Program-made: the position numbers and the translations under genes
The notes under the pieces: model-generated
What the model saw: only the letters and a program-made list of their open reading frames with translations
Databases searched by the model: none
Told to the model about the DNA's origin: nothing
NCBI GenBank assembly: GCA_947479995.1
Contig: CANKBT010000016.1
Coordinates: 1-18,869, forward strand
DNA: 18,869 nt
Source: Frankiaceae bacterium
GTDB taxonomy: Bacteria > Actinomycetota > Actinomycetes > Mycobacteriales > SCTD01
Reading direction: 5' to 3'
Shown here: one piece after another, positions 9,220-15,651 of the stretch
Numbering within the stretch: position 1 is the stretch's first letter
Layout of the letters: each line of letters opens with the position of its first letter

Positions 9220-10866
9220 GTGGCCGACAAGCCAAGCACTCTCAGGGAGTTGGCAGACAACGACCCTGACCGGCACGACGTTTACATTGCGCTGGTGGCA
9301 CCGCTCGGGGCGAGCACTGAGCACGTACTTGCCACTTTGAGTGCCGTCCTCGACGGCCAATACGGCTATCAGGTGAACCACGTACAGCTGTCATTACTGC
9401 TTGATGACATAGTCGGCTTATCGACCGGTATCTTGCCGCGACGCGGTGAGCCGCATTACCACAAGCGCCGCATGAACGCAGGCGACGAGCTCCGGCGCAT
9501 GGCTGGCGATGACAGCGCCCTTGCGGCACTTGCCATTGCAAAAATCGCCGCCACTAAGACTACTGGTCCTACGGCTCATGTACTCGTAAGCTTGAAGCAC
9601 CCTCGTGAAGCGGCGTTGCTCAAGAAGGTCTATGGGTCTGCCTTGTGGCTTGTCTCCGTCGTGCAGGACTCTGACGAACGTCTCGCAAATCTTGCTAACC
9701 AACTCGGTGAGGCCAGCGGGTCCTTCGAGCCAGCACCAGAGTCCGCCGCTACGCTCCTTATGGCGCGGGATGAAGCGGACGAGGACGCCCGCCATGGGCA
9801 GCACGTTAGGGACGTGTTCTCGGCGGCAGACTTCTTCTTGCCTGTCCGACAGGGTGTGCCGCTTACGCCTACGGTGGAGCGCTTCCTATCGGGTGTCTTC
9901 GGCGCGCCGTTCTTGTCTCCTCGGCTTGAGGAGGAGGCCATGCGGCATGCGCAGGCCGCGGCCCTTCGATCGGCCGCGGTCGGAAGACAGGTAGGTGCTG
10001 TAACCATTCCCCCCGGCGGTACGCCCTACGTCTTGGGTACCAATGAGGTACCAAAGCCCGGTGGCGGTCAGTACCGCGAAGGCGACCAGCCTGACCATCG
10101 CGACTTCCAAGGCGGAGTAGACCCTAATCCCGCATACACGCAACGCGTGCTTCGCGAGGTGATGGACCGATTGGCCTCGGGAGGCTACTTCACGCAGGAG
10201 CGCAATGAGGCCGGGGGCGCAGCTGTGCTTCGCGAAGCACTCGCCCCGGACGCGGACGGCAAAGCGGTGCTCGATGGTACTCGCGCGCGGGCGCTGATCG
10301 AGTTCACCCGGTGTCTGCACGCAGAACAAGCCTCGATTGCGAATGCCGCCCGATCGGGTACGAGCATTGGCGGAGGGAGGCTCTTCAGCACGACCTTTCC
10401 GTGCCATGAGTGCGCCAAGTTCATCATTGGAGCCGGCATTGTCGAGGTCCAGTATATCGAACCGTATCCTAAAAGCTTGGTGCGTGAATTGTACCGCGAC
10501 TTGATTGATGCGCGGCCTCCGCTAGACGCAGTCGGCAATGACGACGAGATACTGTCCCGGGGACGCGTCCCCTTCCGGCCCTTCCTGGGGTTTGCGCCAA
10601 CAAGGTATGACGAGGTCTTTGTGGCCAAGGCTCGCCGCACGCAGGGGCGAGTGTCACAACACACCCCGAGATCCGCCTACCCAGTCGGGTTGGGCTGGAG
10701 TCGCAGTGCGGTGGAGACAGCGCAGGACGAGGTTGTTGTAGCTGTGGCCGCAATTGTCCAGGAAATCGGCCTTAGTGCCATCAAGACGACTCCCTCCGAA
10801 AGAGTCGATGATTCACAGGAAGCGGACAGCGACGCGGCTGTACCCAATGTAGAGGAGACCGGATGA
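9220..10866 (+). CDS. avcD: Anti-phage dCTP deaminase (AvcD/DCD-like)
   Basis: A 548-aa two-domain protein. The N-terminal region has a kinase-like fold with a degenerate P-loop (YIALVAPLGASTEHVLATL). The C-terminal region is a deoxycytidylate-deaminase-type zinc domain: H367-A-E369 in CLHAEQASIANAARSG, and P394-C395-H-E-C398 in STTFPCHECAKFI. Family members deaminate dCTP/dCMP during phage infection and deplete deoxycytidine nucleotides. The start is GTG 9220, after AGGAGCGA, rather than the ATG 28 codons upstream, which has no ribosome binding site and adds an atypical leader. Codon use is clearly less GC-biased than in the core genes, consistent with transfer. It stands just behind the recombinase, divergent from it. 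All three predicted zinc ligands and the catalytic Glu are present, so the enzyme looks intact. Family call is strong; the phage range cannot be predicted. Confidence 0.87.
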   Translation: MADKPSTLRELADNDPDRHDVYIALVAPLGASTEHVLATLSAVLDGQYGYQVNHVQLSLLLDDIVGLSTGILPRRGEPHYHKRRMNAGDELRRMAGDDSALAALAIAKIAATKTTGPTAHVLVSLKHPREAALLKKVYGSALWLVSVVQDSDERLANLANQLGEASGSFEPAPESAATLLMARDEADEDARHGQHVRDVFSAADFFLPVRQGVPLTPTVERFLSGVFGAPFLSPRLEEEAMRHAQAAALRSAAVGRQVGAVTIPPGGTPYVLGTNEVPKPGGGQYREGDQPDHRDFQGGVDPNPAYTQRVLREVMDRLASGGYFTQERNEAGGAAVLREALAPDADGKAVLDGTRARALIEFTRCLHAEQASIANAARSGTSIGGGRLFSTTFPCHECAKFIIGAGIVEVQYIEPYPKSLVRELYRDLIDARPPLDAVGNDDEILSRGRVPFRPFLGFAPTRYDEVFVAKARRTQGRVSQHTPRSAYPVGLGWSRSAVETAQDEVVVAVAAIVQEIGLSAIKTTPSERVDDSQEADSDAAVPNVEETG

Positions 10867-10908
10867 CCCACGGGGGCGGCTGTCAGATGAGTGGGATACG
10901 GTCGCGAG

Positions 10909-11187
10909 ATGCTTGACGCTGATAACGGCTCCACCTCATCACCGCGCTGGTTAATGGATCAAGCTTCGATCTCGGCGCAACGTCTGGCGGGGCTTCGCCC
11001 AGAGAATCTTGGGCCAACAGGCCGAGTGATCCGCGAACTGGCTGTTCGTTGGGACGTCAAGCCCGCAGGTGAACTCAAGGCAGCCCACTCGACGAGACCG
11101 GCTCGGCCGCGACGCGGGCGCAGTGAGCCTGCGAAGAACCAACTGCCTCTCGTAGCGCCCGTCAGGGACACGCACGAACAGCTTTGA
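10909..11187 (+). CDS. Hypothetical protein downstream of dCTP deaminase
   Basis: A 92-aa frame from ATG 10909 (alternative GTG 10891). The first half is compact (MLDADNGSTSSPRWLMDQAS, then RLAGLRPENLGPTGRVIREL). The second half is basic and Pro/Arg-rich and probably disordered. Codon use resembles that of the deaminase, 42 bp upstream on the same strand, so it may be co-transcribed with it. No Shine-Dalgarno sequence is obvious. I do not recognise a family. A competing 258-aa frame on the opposite strand covers the same bases but looks like a shadow. Confidence 0.45.
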   Translation: MLDADNGSTSSPRWLMDQASISAQRLAGLRPENLGPTGRVIRELAVRWDVKPAGELKAAHSTRPARPRRGRSEPAKNQLPLVAPVRDTHEQL

Positions 11188-11228
11188 CGGAGGCAGTGGG
11201 CGACGTCGATGGGGTGGCCCCGCCAGGG

Positions 11229-11429
11229 TCAGGTGCTTGACCGCGCACCCTTGACCCAGGGTGCCTTTTGACTGTTGGACTTTGAAGTCAGGTGCCAGCG
11301 CCGGCACTCCCACAGGTATATACCAGTCGGAGAAGCCAGTGGGCGGGCTTCGAGGCGCCGACTGATGGCGCGGCGTGCCAGCTCCGCCTGCCACTGCATC
11401 CGGTACGGCTTCTTGTTGCAGTTCGTCAT
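11229..11429 (-). CDS. Small phage/element-type CxxxxWH protein
   Basis: A 66-aa protein starting at ATG 11429 with GAGGG ten bases upstream. It begins MTNCNKKPYRMQWQAELA and later has YLWECRRWHLTSK. This layout (one Cys near the N-terminus, a Lys-Pro-Tyr/Tyr-Arg stretch, helices rich in Ala and Arg, then C-x-x-W-H-L-T-S) recurs in small proteins of actinophages and integrative elements and may bind zinc or nucleic acid. A longer frame in a different register covers the same DNA and is rejected. It is read leftward in the same direction as the 92-aa gene, about 300 bp downstream of it. Confidence 0.65.
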   Translation of the reverse strand: MTNCNKKPYRMQWQAELARRAISRRLEARPLASPTGIYLWECRRWHLTSKSNSQKAPWVKGARSST

Positions 11430-11449
11430 TGTGCTGAGCCCTCGAACGT

Positions 11450-11528
11450 GGCACTCGCTCGGCTGACACCAACGCGGCACCTGGGGCACTCCCAACAGAG
11501 TGCTTCCCGCGAGGCACTCGACAGTGCC
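11450..11528. repeat. Cluster of GGCACTC half-sites, iteron-like
   Basis: Three direct copies of GGCACTC start at 11450, 11485 and 11513. Inverted partners GAGTGC (11498-11503) and AGTGCC (11523-11528) lie among them. The last pair forms GGCACT-CGAC-AGTGCC, a perfect six-bp stem with four-base loop. The cluster sits just upstream of the 66-aa gene, inside a ~300-bp stretch (11430-11730) with no supported gene. It could be a protein-binding array (regulator, replication or recombination accessory site). Confidence 0.45.
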
Positions 11529-11581
11529 AGGGCGCGCCACCGTACTCGCGCTGCGCCGCGTCGCCCAGACCTGGAGACTGG

Positions 11582-11604
11582 GTCAGCTGTCTCGTCGAGC
11601 TGAC
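11582..11604. repeat. Perfect 7-bp inverted repeat
   Basis: GTCAGCT and AGCTGAC are separated by nine bases. It lies between the stop of the 92-aa gene and the start of the 66-aa gene on the minus strand. It may be a terminator for the former or an operator for the latter; no T-run follows on either side. Confidence 0.35.
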
Positions 11605-11730
11605 GCGCGATGCTGGGTGTGCCTGGTCCGCGTCGGGACTTTCGCTACGGTCGGCGGGCGCTGCCCCACCAGCGTATGGCGCGGCCCGCGGATGCTGCGG
11701 TCGTGTCTCGACGCTTCGGCGGCCCAACCG

Positions 11731-12009
11731 TCACCTGGGCCCGGCCGTTCTCACCCCTGCCCGACGCCGTTGCTCGGCTTCAGCTGCGCTCAACGCAGAG
11801 ACAAAGCCGGGAGCCTCGCGTAGACGTGCGAGGAACTCGTCCACCGCGAGGTCGATGACGCCCTGCAGCGTCTCGCGACCACTGAAGGAACCTGCCATGT
11901 GCAGTTCGAAGCGACGACGGTCATCCACGCGGTAGCCCGTCGGCGCAGGCGGTGGTGACTTGCGCACCGGGCCGCGCGCGCCCGCGGAAGCCGGCCTGAC
12001 ATCCCCCAT
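11731..12009 (-). CDS. Hypothetical 92-aa protein
   Basis: ATG 12009 is preceded on the minus strand by an excellent ribosome binding site (AGGAGG five bases upstream). That decides this start over a longer frame that begins 90 codons earlier and overlaps a convincing plus-strand gene. The first ~30 residues are Pro/Ala/Arg-rich and probably disordered. The rest is folded-looking, with a hydrophobic pattern RRRFELHMAGSFSGRETLQG, VIDLAVDEFLARLREAPGF and a basic tail. I do not recognise the family. It is divergent from the 151-aa gene at 12040. Confidence 0.65.
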   Translation of the reverse strand: MGDVRPASAGARGPVRKSPPPAPTGYRVDDRRRFELHMAGSFSGRETLQGVIDLAVDEFLARLREAPGFVSALSAAEAEQRRRAGVRTAGPR

Positions 12010-12039
12010 GTCGCCTCCTAATTTGAAACATTGTTCCGC

Positions 12040-12495
12040 ATGCTGCACAGCGACGTCCAGTCCGCCCGGCAGGGCGCGCAGCTGCTGGGCTGGGCTGGCG
12101 AGCGCGTCGTGCGCGTGGCGTTTCGCGGCGTAGCGTTCACGGCTGTCGCCTCGCTGGACCCGACTGAGCACGGGCGTCGGTGCCTTCGCGGCGATGGCGC
12201 AGTACTGGAGGCCGAGCGCCTTGCCATCGAGCTGCAGGCAGGGCCGAGTCGCACGCTCGCTCCGCCGCTGCGTCTTCACGGCTGTCTCGTGGTGGCTCGT
12301 GACGCCAACGGTGTGCGGGAAGCGGCACTGCTTGCCGGCTACGCACCTCGGGCAGTGATGCTGCAGGACCAGCGGTCGCTGCTCGGACTCCTAGCCGATG
12401 CGGCCGTCCTTGACGTCGGTATCGTGCTGGTCGCTAGCCACGGGCCTCGACTGCTTTCTCTAGCCGGGCCTCGGGTTCCCGGCGGCCACCCATGA
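12040..12495 (+). CDS. Hypothetical protein with strong coding signal
   Basis: A 151-aa frame from ATG 12040 (alternative TTG 12031). Third codon positions are strongly GC-biased throughout, so it is very probably a real gene although the opposite strand is also open. It is rich in Leu, Ala, Val and Arg, with hydrophobic stretches such as VVARDANGVREAALLAG and LLGLLADAAVLDVGIVLVAS, which look like a mixed alpha/beta fold rather than membrane segments. No Shine-Dalgarno sequence is visible, and the gap to the divergent 92-aa gene is only 30 bp, so translation may be leaderless. No family is recognised. Confidence 0.6.
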   Translation: MLHSDVQSARQGAQLLGWAGERVVRVAFRGVAFTAVASLDPTEHGRRCLRGDGAVLEAERLAIELQAGPSRTLAPPLRLHGCLVVARDANGVREAALLAGYAPRAVMLQDQRSLLGLLADAAVLDVGIVLVASHGPRLLSLAGPRVPGGHP

Positions 12496-12510
12496 ATGAC
12501 TAGTGGCTAG

Positions 12511-12633
12511 CCTGCCGGCTCTGAGTATGAGAACTATGTAGCGTCGCACGATTTTGGCTCGCCTGGAGATCATTTCGGCGAGCAAATCGCTAAGGTGAAG
12601 AGCATCCCTAAGTGGTGGCACAATAACCTATAG
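12511..12633 (+). pseudogene. Short C-terminal gene remnant
   Basis: A 40-codon open stretch without a plausible upstream start reads YENYVASHDFGSPGDHFGEQ followed by IAKVKSIPKWWHNNL and a stop. The composition (Trp pair, Asn, His, aromatic residues) looks like true protein rather than a shadow. It is preceded by an in-frame stop, so it would be the tail of a lost gene. It is AT-richer than its neighbours. The identification is tentative and no family is recognised. Confidence 0.3.
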
Positions 12634-12752
12634 AGCACTTGGGTAATGCGATCCCCCGACTGCGGCACAGGTGCGCGATCAAACTCACAGTGCATTGACT
12701 GCTAAGGGCAGACTGCTTGTCGTGCGGAGCGGTGGCTCGGGTGCCTGGGTGG

Positions 12753-12764
12753 GCTCCACCACAA
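12753..12764 (+). repeat. Candidate right attachment core (attR)
   Basis: GCTCCACCACAA is identical and in the same orientation to bases 7266-7277 at the tRNA-Ala 3' end. A chance 12-mer match within about 11 kb is unlikely (expectation well below 0.01), and the match straddles exactly the tRNA terminus. The flanking bases do not otherwise resemble a tRNA. If real, the element is about 5.5 kb long. Confidence 0.45.
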
Positions 12765-12802
12765 GCGGAAGCGAGTGGCTCAAGGACAAGTTGTGGCCGT
12801 GG

Positions 12803-12833
12803 CCTGCGTGGCGAAAATGCATGGCCACGCAGG
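12803..12833 (-). terminator. Hairpin downstream of the xre-immA pair
   Basis: CCTGCGTGGC and GCCACGCAGG form a perfect ten-bp stem around an 11-base loop, with three further outer pairs after one mismatch. It begins 58 bp past the immA stop on the minus strand. No strong T-run follows, which is common in high-GC genomes. Confidence 0.5.
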
Positions 12834-12890
12834 ACACGGTCTCACAGCGCCGCGTTGGCGGACTTGATAGACCGCAGTTCAGGAGGACCG

Positions 12891-13463
12891 TCAGTCCGCA
12901 CGGCCCAACCGACGTCGATACGCCGCCCTCTCTCGAGCGACGATCTTTCGGGCACCTGTGGAGTCGAGTCGCCAGCGGGCGACATCGATGCTCACATCAA
13001 AGGCTTGCGCAGCGTCCTCATTGCTCGCGTCTTGACGTGCCAGACGCTTCGCTGCTTCGAAGGGGAGTAGCAGCTCGGCTCCCAGCTCCCGCGCTTCGTG
13101 CTCGTGCTCGTCGTCAGCGGTTCGGCAGCCGCGCTCATTGACGAGAGCCTGTGAGAACGGGTGCTCGAGGAGGAGGTGCGCCATCTCGTGGCCAAGCGTC
13201 GATCGTCGCCGCGCCGGAACGTGCAGCTCGTTCTCGAGGATGACTACACCCGAACCATAGGGGATCAGAGCCCCGGAAAAGACGTCCGGCCGCCTGACCT
13301 GGAAGTGCTCAAGTGCTTCAGAGGAGCACGCGACGTCGCTCATGCCGTAGACGTCTACGCCGTACATCTCCGCGAGCGCGTACGGATCGAATGGCTCGTG
13401 AAGGCCTACTCCCACTTCTTGACGCACCTCGACCGCAAGGCGCTTGAGGGCACTCTTGTTCAA
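12891..13463 (-). CDS. ImmA/IrrE-family metallo-endopeptidase
   Basis: Putative zinc protease of 190 aa that, by family precedent (ImmA of ICEBs1, IrrE of Deinococcus), cleaves a partner XRE-type repressor. The zinc motif is H92-E93-M-A-H96 in STLGHEMAHLLLEHP, and a second acidic motif, HEHEARELGAELLLP, matches the family's E..A..FA.ELL.P. The N-terminal region (LALAEMYGVDVYG-like, around 30-40) is typical. It starts at TTG 13463, overlapping the stop of the xre gene (TTGA), so the two are translationally coupled. The pair is divergent from the ubiquitin-like operon and could control it or an integrated element. Active-site residues are intact. Confidence 0.88.
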   Translation of the reverse strand: MNKSALKRLAVEVRQEVGVGLHEPFDPYALAEMYGVDVYGMSDVACSSEALEHFQVRRPDVFSGALIPYGSGVVILENELHVPARRRSTLGHEMAHLLLEHPFSQALVNERGCRTADDEHEHEARELGAELLLPFEAAKRLARQDASNEDAAQAFDVSIDVARWRLDSTGARKIVARERAAYRRRLGRAD

Positions 13464-13837
13464 GCTTGTTCCGATCTGGCCGCCCGGGCTCGGCGCACGG
13501 TCGCTCGTATGACGTCCTCAAGGTATTCGATGTCGGCGGCGCTCAAATCCTTCCGCGCACGGAGTAGCGGCGCCAGTTGTGTCTCGAGTTCAGGCTGTTG
13601 CTCTTGCGGCCTTTGCGCCTCGGACGCTAAGACGAAGTCCTCAACTTTCATCTTCAGGTACCCAGTGAGAGTAACCAGCCCATCGGCGTCCGGTCTATAC
13701 CCGTTGTTCAAGCGCGAGAGCAAGGATGGACTGACGCCAATGTCTTTTGCCAGTTGTCGCCAAGACAGGCGCCTACTAGCTCTCTCGGCGTCCAACGCTG
13801 CGTACAGCGCCGGGATATTCACGGCCATCCTTGACAT
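13460..13837 (-). CDS. XRE-family transcriptional regulator
   Basis: A 125-aa DNA-binding protein. The N-terminal helix-turn-helix spans about residues 8-65, with RLSWRQLAKDIGVSPSLLSR followed by LNNGYRPDADGLVTLTGYL. The C-terminal half is helical and charged (PEQQ-rich linker, then ARKDLSAADIEYLEDVIRAT). The start ATG 13837 has AGAGGA six bases upstream. Coupled to the ImmA-type protease, it matches repressor/antirepressor-protease pairs of integrative elements. The 128-bp gap to the divergent operon is the natural place for its operator. Confidence 0.88.
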   Translation of the reverse strand: MSRMAVNIPALYAALDAERASRRLSWRQLAKDIGVSPSLLSRLNNGYRPDADGLVTLTGYLKMKVEDFVLASEAQRPQEQQPELETQLAPLLRARKDLSAADIEYLEDVIRATVRRARAARSEQA

Positions 13838-13928
13838 TCAGATCCTCTCATTGCACGGAGGGTGACTGTCTCACAACCGAAGCGGTGCTCGACACGCGAC
13901 ACGAGGTGTGCTTGGCTACGACCAGTGC

Positions 13929-13940
13929 GTCGGAACCGAC
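13929..13940. promoter_or_regulatory. Candidate operator between xre and the Ubl operon
   Basis: GTCGG-AA-CCGAC is a perfect five-bp palindrome with a two-base spacer. It lies 26 bp before the start of the 54-aa gene in the only region shared by the divergent transcripts. A second, weaker palindrome (ACAC-GAG-GTGT) is found about 30 bp to its left. Binding by the XRE protein is an inference. Confidence 0.35.
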
Positions 13941-13965
13941 ACACTACGTCGAGAACGGAGTAGGC

Positions 13966-14130
13966 ATGGAACCGCTGGGCACGACTGCACGCACGGGAGA
14001 GACCTGTCCGGAGAGCGGGGTCTGGTCGGTGGTCGGTACGCCGACGACGACGGCCCCGATCGCCAAGGGCAACAAGATGCCGCCGTACAGCGGCCAGGCC
14101 GTCACCTGGCGCCTGAGCCAGTACGCCTGA
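13966..14130 (+). CDS. Small 54-aa protein heading the Ubl operon
   Basis: Starts at ATG 13966 with GGAG eight bases upstream; longer in-frame starts lack a ribosome binding site. The sequence reads MEPLGTTARTGETCPESGVW, then a Thr-rich turn, AKGNKMPPYSGQAVTWRLS and the end. The pattern G-E-x-C-P-x-S-G-x-W ... K-G-x-x-M-P-P ... V-T-W is that of short beta-rich modules seen as stand-alone proteins or domain tails, loosely similar to YjzC-like proteins. It is 80 bp ahead of the ubiquitin-like gene on the same strand and may be a conjugation substrate, chaperone or accessory factor. No enzyme motif is visible. Confidence 0.65.
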   Translation: MEPLGTTARTGETCPESGVWSVVGTPTTTAPIAKGNKMPPYSGQAVTWRLSQYA

Positions 14131-14142
14131 CGGGCTCAGCCC

Positions 14143-14159
14143 CTGACAGGTCGTGTCAG
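14143..14159 (+). promoter_or_regulatory. Hairpin between the 54-aa gene and the Ubl gene
   Basis: CTGACA-GGTCG-TGTCAG is a perfect six-bp stem with a five-base loop, 12 bp after the stop of the 54-aa gene. It lacks a T-run and could attenuate or stabilise the transcript, setting a ratio between the first gene and the rest, or act as an operator. Confidence 0.35.
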
Positions 14160-14210
14160 ACCGCACGACTTCACTCCACGTACGTCGCAACGCTCTCGTG
14201 AGGAGACAGC

Positions 14211-14477
14211 ATGAAGGATGAGAAGAACCACGACAAGGACGGCGCGGACGTCGTCATCAACGGCGAGGCGAAGCAGGTGCCCTCGCGGACGGTGACCTAC
14301 GCGGAGGTCGTCGAGCTGGCCTTCCCGGGCTTCGGGCAGGACGCGAACAGCACCTTCGTCGTGCTGTACCGCAAGTCGGACGGCGCTCGCGCCGAGGGCA
14401 GCATGGTGGCCGGCGACTCGGTCAAGGTGCACAAGCAGGGGTCGAGCTTCAATGTCACTCGCAGCATTCGCTCGTAA
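14211..14477 (+). CDS. Ubiquitin-like protein (Multiubiquitin family, single domain)
   Basis: An 88-aa beta-grasp protein. After a charged, flexible leader (residues 1-12) comes the fold: DVVINGEAKQVPSRTVTYAE, VVELAFPGF, STFVVLYRKSDGARAEGSM, then VAGDSVKVHKQGSSFNVT. This matches the bacterial multi-ubiquitin family, whose members often carry several such domains; here there is one. The C-terminus ends FNVTRSIRS, with no diglycine; the F-N-V-T tail is the conserved family ending, so activation would need processing or an unusual C-terminus. ATG 14211 follows GGAGA at six bases. The last 26 bp overlap the E2-E1 gene. It is the presumed modifier that the next gene product activates and attaches. 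Confidence 0.85.
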   Translation: MKDEKNHDKDGADVVINGEAKQVPSRTVTYAEVVELAFPGFGQDANSTFVVLYRKSDGARAEGSMVAGDSVKVHKQGSSFNVTRSIRS

Positions 14478-15651
14478 CGCCGACCTGGCGCGCTTGCGCG
14501 CCGAGGGCTACAGCGCCAGCCTCTTCGCCTCGACTGCCGGAACGGCGCACCTGGTGATCGCCGATGTGCCCTACCTGACGCCGTCCGGTGAGGTGGCCCG
14601 TGGCGAGTTCATTGCGGCTATCGGCCTGGTGGGGGAGCGGCTGGAGCCGCCGGCCGATCACACAGTGCACTTCAAGGGCCAGACGCCGAGTGATCGGCAG
14701 GGGCAGGCGCTCGCGGACGTCATCAACAGTCCGGGTGCCTTCCAGCTAGCGCCCGGGCTCAGCGCGGACTTCTACTGCTCGAACAAGCGTGCTGACGGCG
14801 CGAACTTCGTAGACCACCACGAGAAGATGACGCACTACGTACGGCTGCTCGAGGTGCACGCGCAGTCCGTCGTCCCGGACGTCACAGCCCGCCTCTTCCG
14901 GCCGGTTCAGGACGCCGAAGGTGACAGCCCGTTCGAGTACATCGACAGCGCCACCAGCCGCGCCGGCACTGGCGTCCTGTCAGACCGGCTAGCCGCCGAG
15001 CGGGTGGCCATCGTGGGGTTGGGCGGGACCGGCAGCTACATCCTCGACCTGCTCACCAAGGTGCCGATCGGCGAGATTCACCTCTTCGACGCTGATGAGT
15101 TTCTGTCCCACAACGCCTTCCGGGCACCGGGCGCCGCCTCGCTGGCGGACCTCGAAGCCCGGCCGAAGAAGGTGCACTACTACGCCGAGCGCTACGCGGT
15201 GCTGAAGCGTGGCCTCGTGCCGCATGCCTACGCGCTCGGTGCCGCGAATGTCGATGAGCTCGGCGGTTTCGATTTCGTCTTCCTGTCCATGGAGGGCGGC
15301 CGGGTCAAGCGCGAGCTTGTCGAGGGGCTTGAGCGCTTGGGCATCAGCTTCATCGACGTCGGGCTCGGTGTGGACCTCATGGATGGCCAGCTCGGCGGCG
15401 CTGTCACCGTGACAGCCAGCACGCCCGGGCAGCGCGACCACCTTCGTCGCCGCGTGTCGCTCGAGGACATTGACGAGGAGGCTTTGTACGACCGCAACAT
15501 ACAGATCGTCGAGCTGAACGCCCTCAACGCAGTCCTGGCCGTGATCAAGTGGAAGAAGCTGCGCGGCTTCTACCGCGACGAGGAACAGGAGCACTACTCG
15601 GTGTACCGGTTGGACAGCAACTCATTGATCAATGAGGAGCAGGCGTCGTGA
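14452..15651 (+). CDS. E2-like (DUF6791)/ThiF-type E1 fusion
   Basis: A 399-aa fusion. Residues ~1-165 form an E2-like DUF6791-type domain with DFYCSNKRADG at 106-115 and FVDHHEKMTHYVRLLEVHAQ. Residues ~175-399 are a ThiF/E1 adenylation domain: VAIVGLGGTGSYILDLL with the ATP loop G189-LGGT-G194, LFDADEF (213-215), N221 and R224, Lys240, and IDVGLGV (301-307). E1-like proteins adenylate the C-terminus of a ubiquitin-like modifier, and E2 domains pass it to a target. There is only one cysteine, C109, in the E2-like part; the E1 part has none, no CxxC zinc site and no separate cysteine domain. The start ATG 14452 overlaps the Ubl gene by 26 bp, and its end couples to the DUF6527 gene. Domain identity is confident; the chemistry is inferred. 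Confidence 0.88.
   Translation: MSLAAFARNADLARLRAEGYSASLFASTAGTAHLVIADVPYLTPSGEVARGEFIAAIGLVGERLEPPADHTVHFKGQTPSDRQGQALADVINSPGAFQLAPGLSADFYCSNKRADGANFVDHHEKMTHYVRLLEVHAQSVVPDVTARLFRPVQDAEGDSPFEYIDSATSRAGTGVLSDRLAAERVAIVGLGGTGSYILDLLTKVPIGEIHLFDADEFLSHNAFRAPGAASLADLEARPKKVHYYAERYAVLKRGLVPHAYALGAANVDELGGFDFVFLSMEGGRVKRELVEGLERLGISFIDVGLGVDLMDGQLGGAVTVTASTPGQRDHLRRRVSLEDIDEEALYDRNIQIVELNALNAVLAVIKWKKLRGFYRDEEQEHYSVYRLDSNSLINEEQAS

Larger units (their letters stand above)
12634..12890. other. Gene-free stretch with candidate att site and terminator
   Basis: No supported coding sequence lies here; plus-strand frames in this stretch have no ribosome binding site and continue as the complement of immA. 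It contains the 12-bp copy of the tRNA 3' end (12753-12764) and a strong hairpin (12803-12833). A junction between two mobile segments would explain its mixed composition. Confidence 0.5.

Noticed and set aside
10951..11727. 258-aa minus-strand frame
   Set aside because: It overlaps the better supported 66-aa gene in another register and the 92-aa plus-strand frame, has no ribosome binding site and no family features.
12010..12279. N-terminal extension of the 92-aa minus-strand gene
   Set aside because: The AGGAGG site sits directly before ATG 12009, and the extension is antisense to a gene with strong third-position GC bias.
12671..13141. 156-aa plus-strand frame
   Set aside because: No ribosome binding site; half of it is the complement of immA and the rest spans the hairpin and candidate att site.
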